Assembly (NCBI GenBank): GCA_902592985.1 | Contig: CACJGR010000001.1 | Location: 1 to 64,000, forward strand | Source of the DNA: an uncultured Pelagibacteraceae bacterium | Lineage (GTDB): Bacteria > Pseudomonadota > Alphaproteobacteria > Pelagibacterales > Pelagibacteraceae | Length of the DNA stretch: 64,000 nt | Reading direction: 5' to 3' | Shown: positions 63,392 to 64,000 of the stretch, piece by piece | How positions within the stretch are numbered: the first letter of the stretch is position 1 | How the letters are laid out: each line of letters begins with the position of its first letter | Notes under the pieces: generated by a model | Seen by the model: only the letters and a program-made list of their open reading frames with translations | Databases searched by the model: none | What the model was told of the DNA's origin: nothing | Position numbers and translations under genes: made by a program

Positions 63392-64000
63392 TTAACCTGT
63401 TAGGTTAATATTATTAATTATTTCAGATACACATTTGTAAAGTTTCTCATATCCTTTTTTATTAGGATGACCATCATTATAATAAAAAAAACTAATATCA
63501 TTTTCAAATTCACAATTATAATGTTTTTGAGTCAAACTACGAATAAACTTCTCACTATAAATTGAATAATAATTTTTTTTTTTATTAAAAATTTCATCCA
63601 TTGTTTGAATTTGTATAAAAATTATATTTTCACCATACTTATTCACTAAGTTCGTTATAGAATTAAAGTTTTTTATAATTTTCTCATTTTTTGACTTATA
63701 AAAATTATTTTGTAAATAATTTCTTGGAATTTTTATAATGTAAAGATTTGCAATTAAACTTTTTATTTTTCTTCTAATTTTTTTCCATGTAATTTTGTCC
63801 TCTTTTGTATCTCTAAAACTTTTTAATTGTTTTAAAAAAGATTCGGGATTCATATTTTTAATAGGAAAACCATAATAGCTTTCAAAACCTTTACACATTA
63901 AATAATTATTAAGACATTTAAAATTTTGTTCTGAAAAATTAAATGGATCTCTTTCAATATCGCCACTTGTATATAAAAATACTACCTTCTCTATATTGTA
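63392..64000 (-). CDS. SGNH-hydrolase-like protein, 5' end outside the window
   Basis: At least 203 aa. The track starts at an internal Met, but the minus-strand frame stays open to base 64000 (VVFLYTSGDIERDPFN comes first), so the gene begins outside the window. The C-terminal NDGHPNKKGYEKL has the Asp and His expected of SGNH/GDSL hydrolases and O-acetyl-modifying esterases. The preceding strand IIFIQIQTMDEI fits a Rossmann-like alpha/beta core. The catalytic Ser block I would lie beyond the edge. Substrate unknown. Confidence 0.65.
   Translation of the reverse strand, partial: YNIEKVVFLYTSGDIERDPFNFSEQNFKCLNNYLMCKGFESYYGFPIKNMNPESFLKQLKSFRDTKEDKITWKKIRRKIKSLIANLYIIKIPRNYLQNNFYKSKNEKIIKNFNSITNLVNKYGENIIFIQIQTMDEIFNKKKNYYSIYSEKFIRSLTQKHYNCEFENDISFFYYNDGHPNKKGYEKLYKCVSEIINNINLTG

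Overview
The window looks like a chromosomal segment of a SAR11-type alphaproteobacterium ('Candidatus Pelagibacter' or a close relative). The DNA is very A+T-rich and the genes are packed end to end, with 1-30 nt overlaps and no intergenic gap above about 240 nt. The alphaproteobacterial signatures are the short HisG plus HisZ pair, DUF2948 between murA and hisD, DUF1476, the BolA/J-domain/CobS/CobT order, a RegB-type sensor kinase, and a tRNA-His without an encoded G-1. There are no insertion sequences, prophages, CRISPR arrays or rRNA genes.

Bases 1-2.9 kb hold the 3' part of oligopeptidase B, an Hsp20 gene behind a ROSE-like leader, and a small lipoprotein. From 3 to 13.5 kb lies a nearly complete purine uptake and catabolism locus. 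It holds an NCS2 purine permease, a purine phosphoribosyltransferase, guanine deaminase, two-subunit xanthine dehydrogenase, a cytochrome-less PuuD-like urate oxidase, 5-hydroxyisourate hydrolase, and (divergently) OHCU decarboxylase, allantoicase, ureidoglycolate lyase and PuuE allantoinase. Together these would take guanine or xanthine through urate and allantoin to glyoxylate, urea and ammonia. A GT17 glycosyltransferase, a DUF1330 protein, AlkA and a DMT exporter follow. From 16 to 26 kb come MsrA, SseA, an RND efflux pair whose adaptor lacks the alpha-hairpin, a lytic transglycosylase-like lipoprotein, DUF1476, a VanZ-like protein, GpmA, a sugar nucleotidyltransferase, exonuclease I, and a PD-(D/E)XK nuclease that resembles mitochondrial MGME1.

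Bases 26-35.5 kb run mostly on the minus strand. One part is tRNA-His, hisS, hisZ, hisG, rmuC and the nuclease. The other is two small ORFs, dcd, murA, DUF2948, hisD, infA and tRNA-Phe, then cspA. The hisS ribosome-binding site appears to lie inside the tRNA-His acceptor stem. A candidate structured RNA sits between cspA and tRNA-His. After tRNA-Thr a small, very AT-rich surface-polysaccharide block (35.6-42.8 kb) encodes methyltransferases, a GMD-like SDR, a GT2, a cupin, a DegT aminotransferase and membrane proteins.

Bases 42.8-50.3 kb hold rpmH-rnpA-yidD-yidC-argB, a nucleotidase, dapD-dapE, and an adjacent HDAC-family deacetylase and SET-domain methyltransferase. On the minus strand truA-fmt-def follow an unknown exported protein and a small membrane protein. 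Divergent from these are aroK-aroB. Then come bolA and a J-domain protein with CobS and CobT, a RegB-like kinase with an altered H-box, and gyrB. The window ends with tRNA-Ser and a partial SGNH-hydrolase-like gene cut by the edge.

All functional calls come from reading motifs, composition and gene order. No database search was run.
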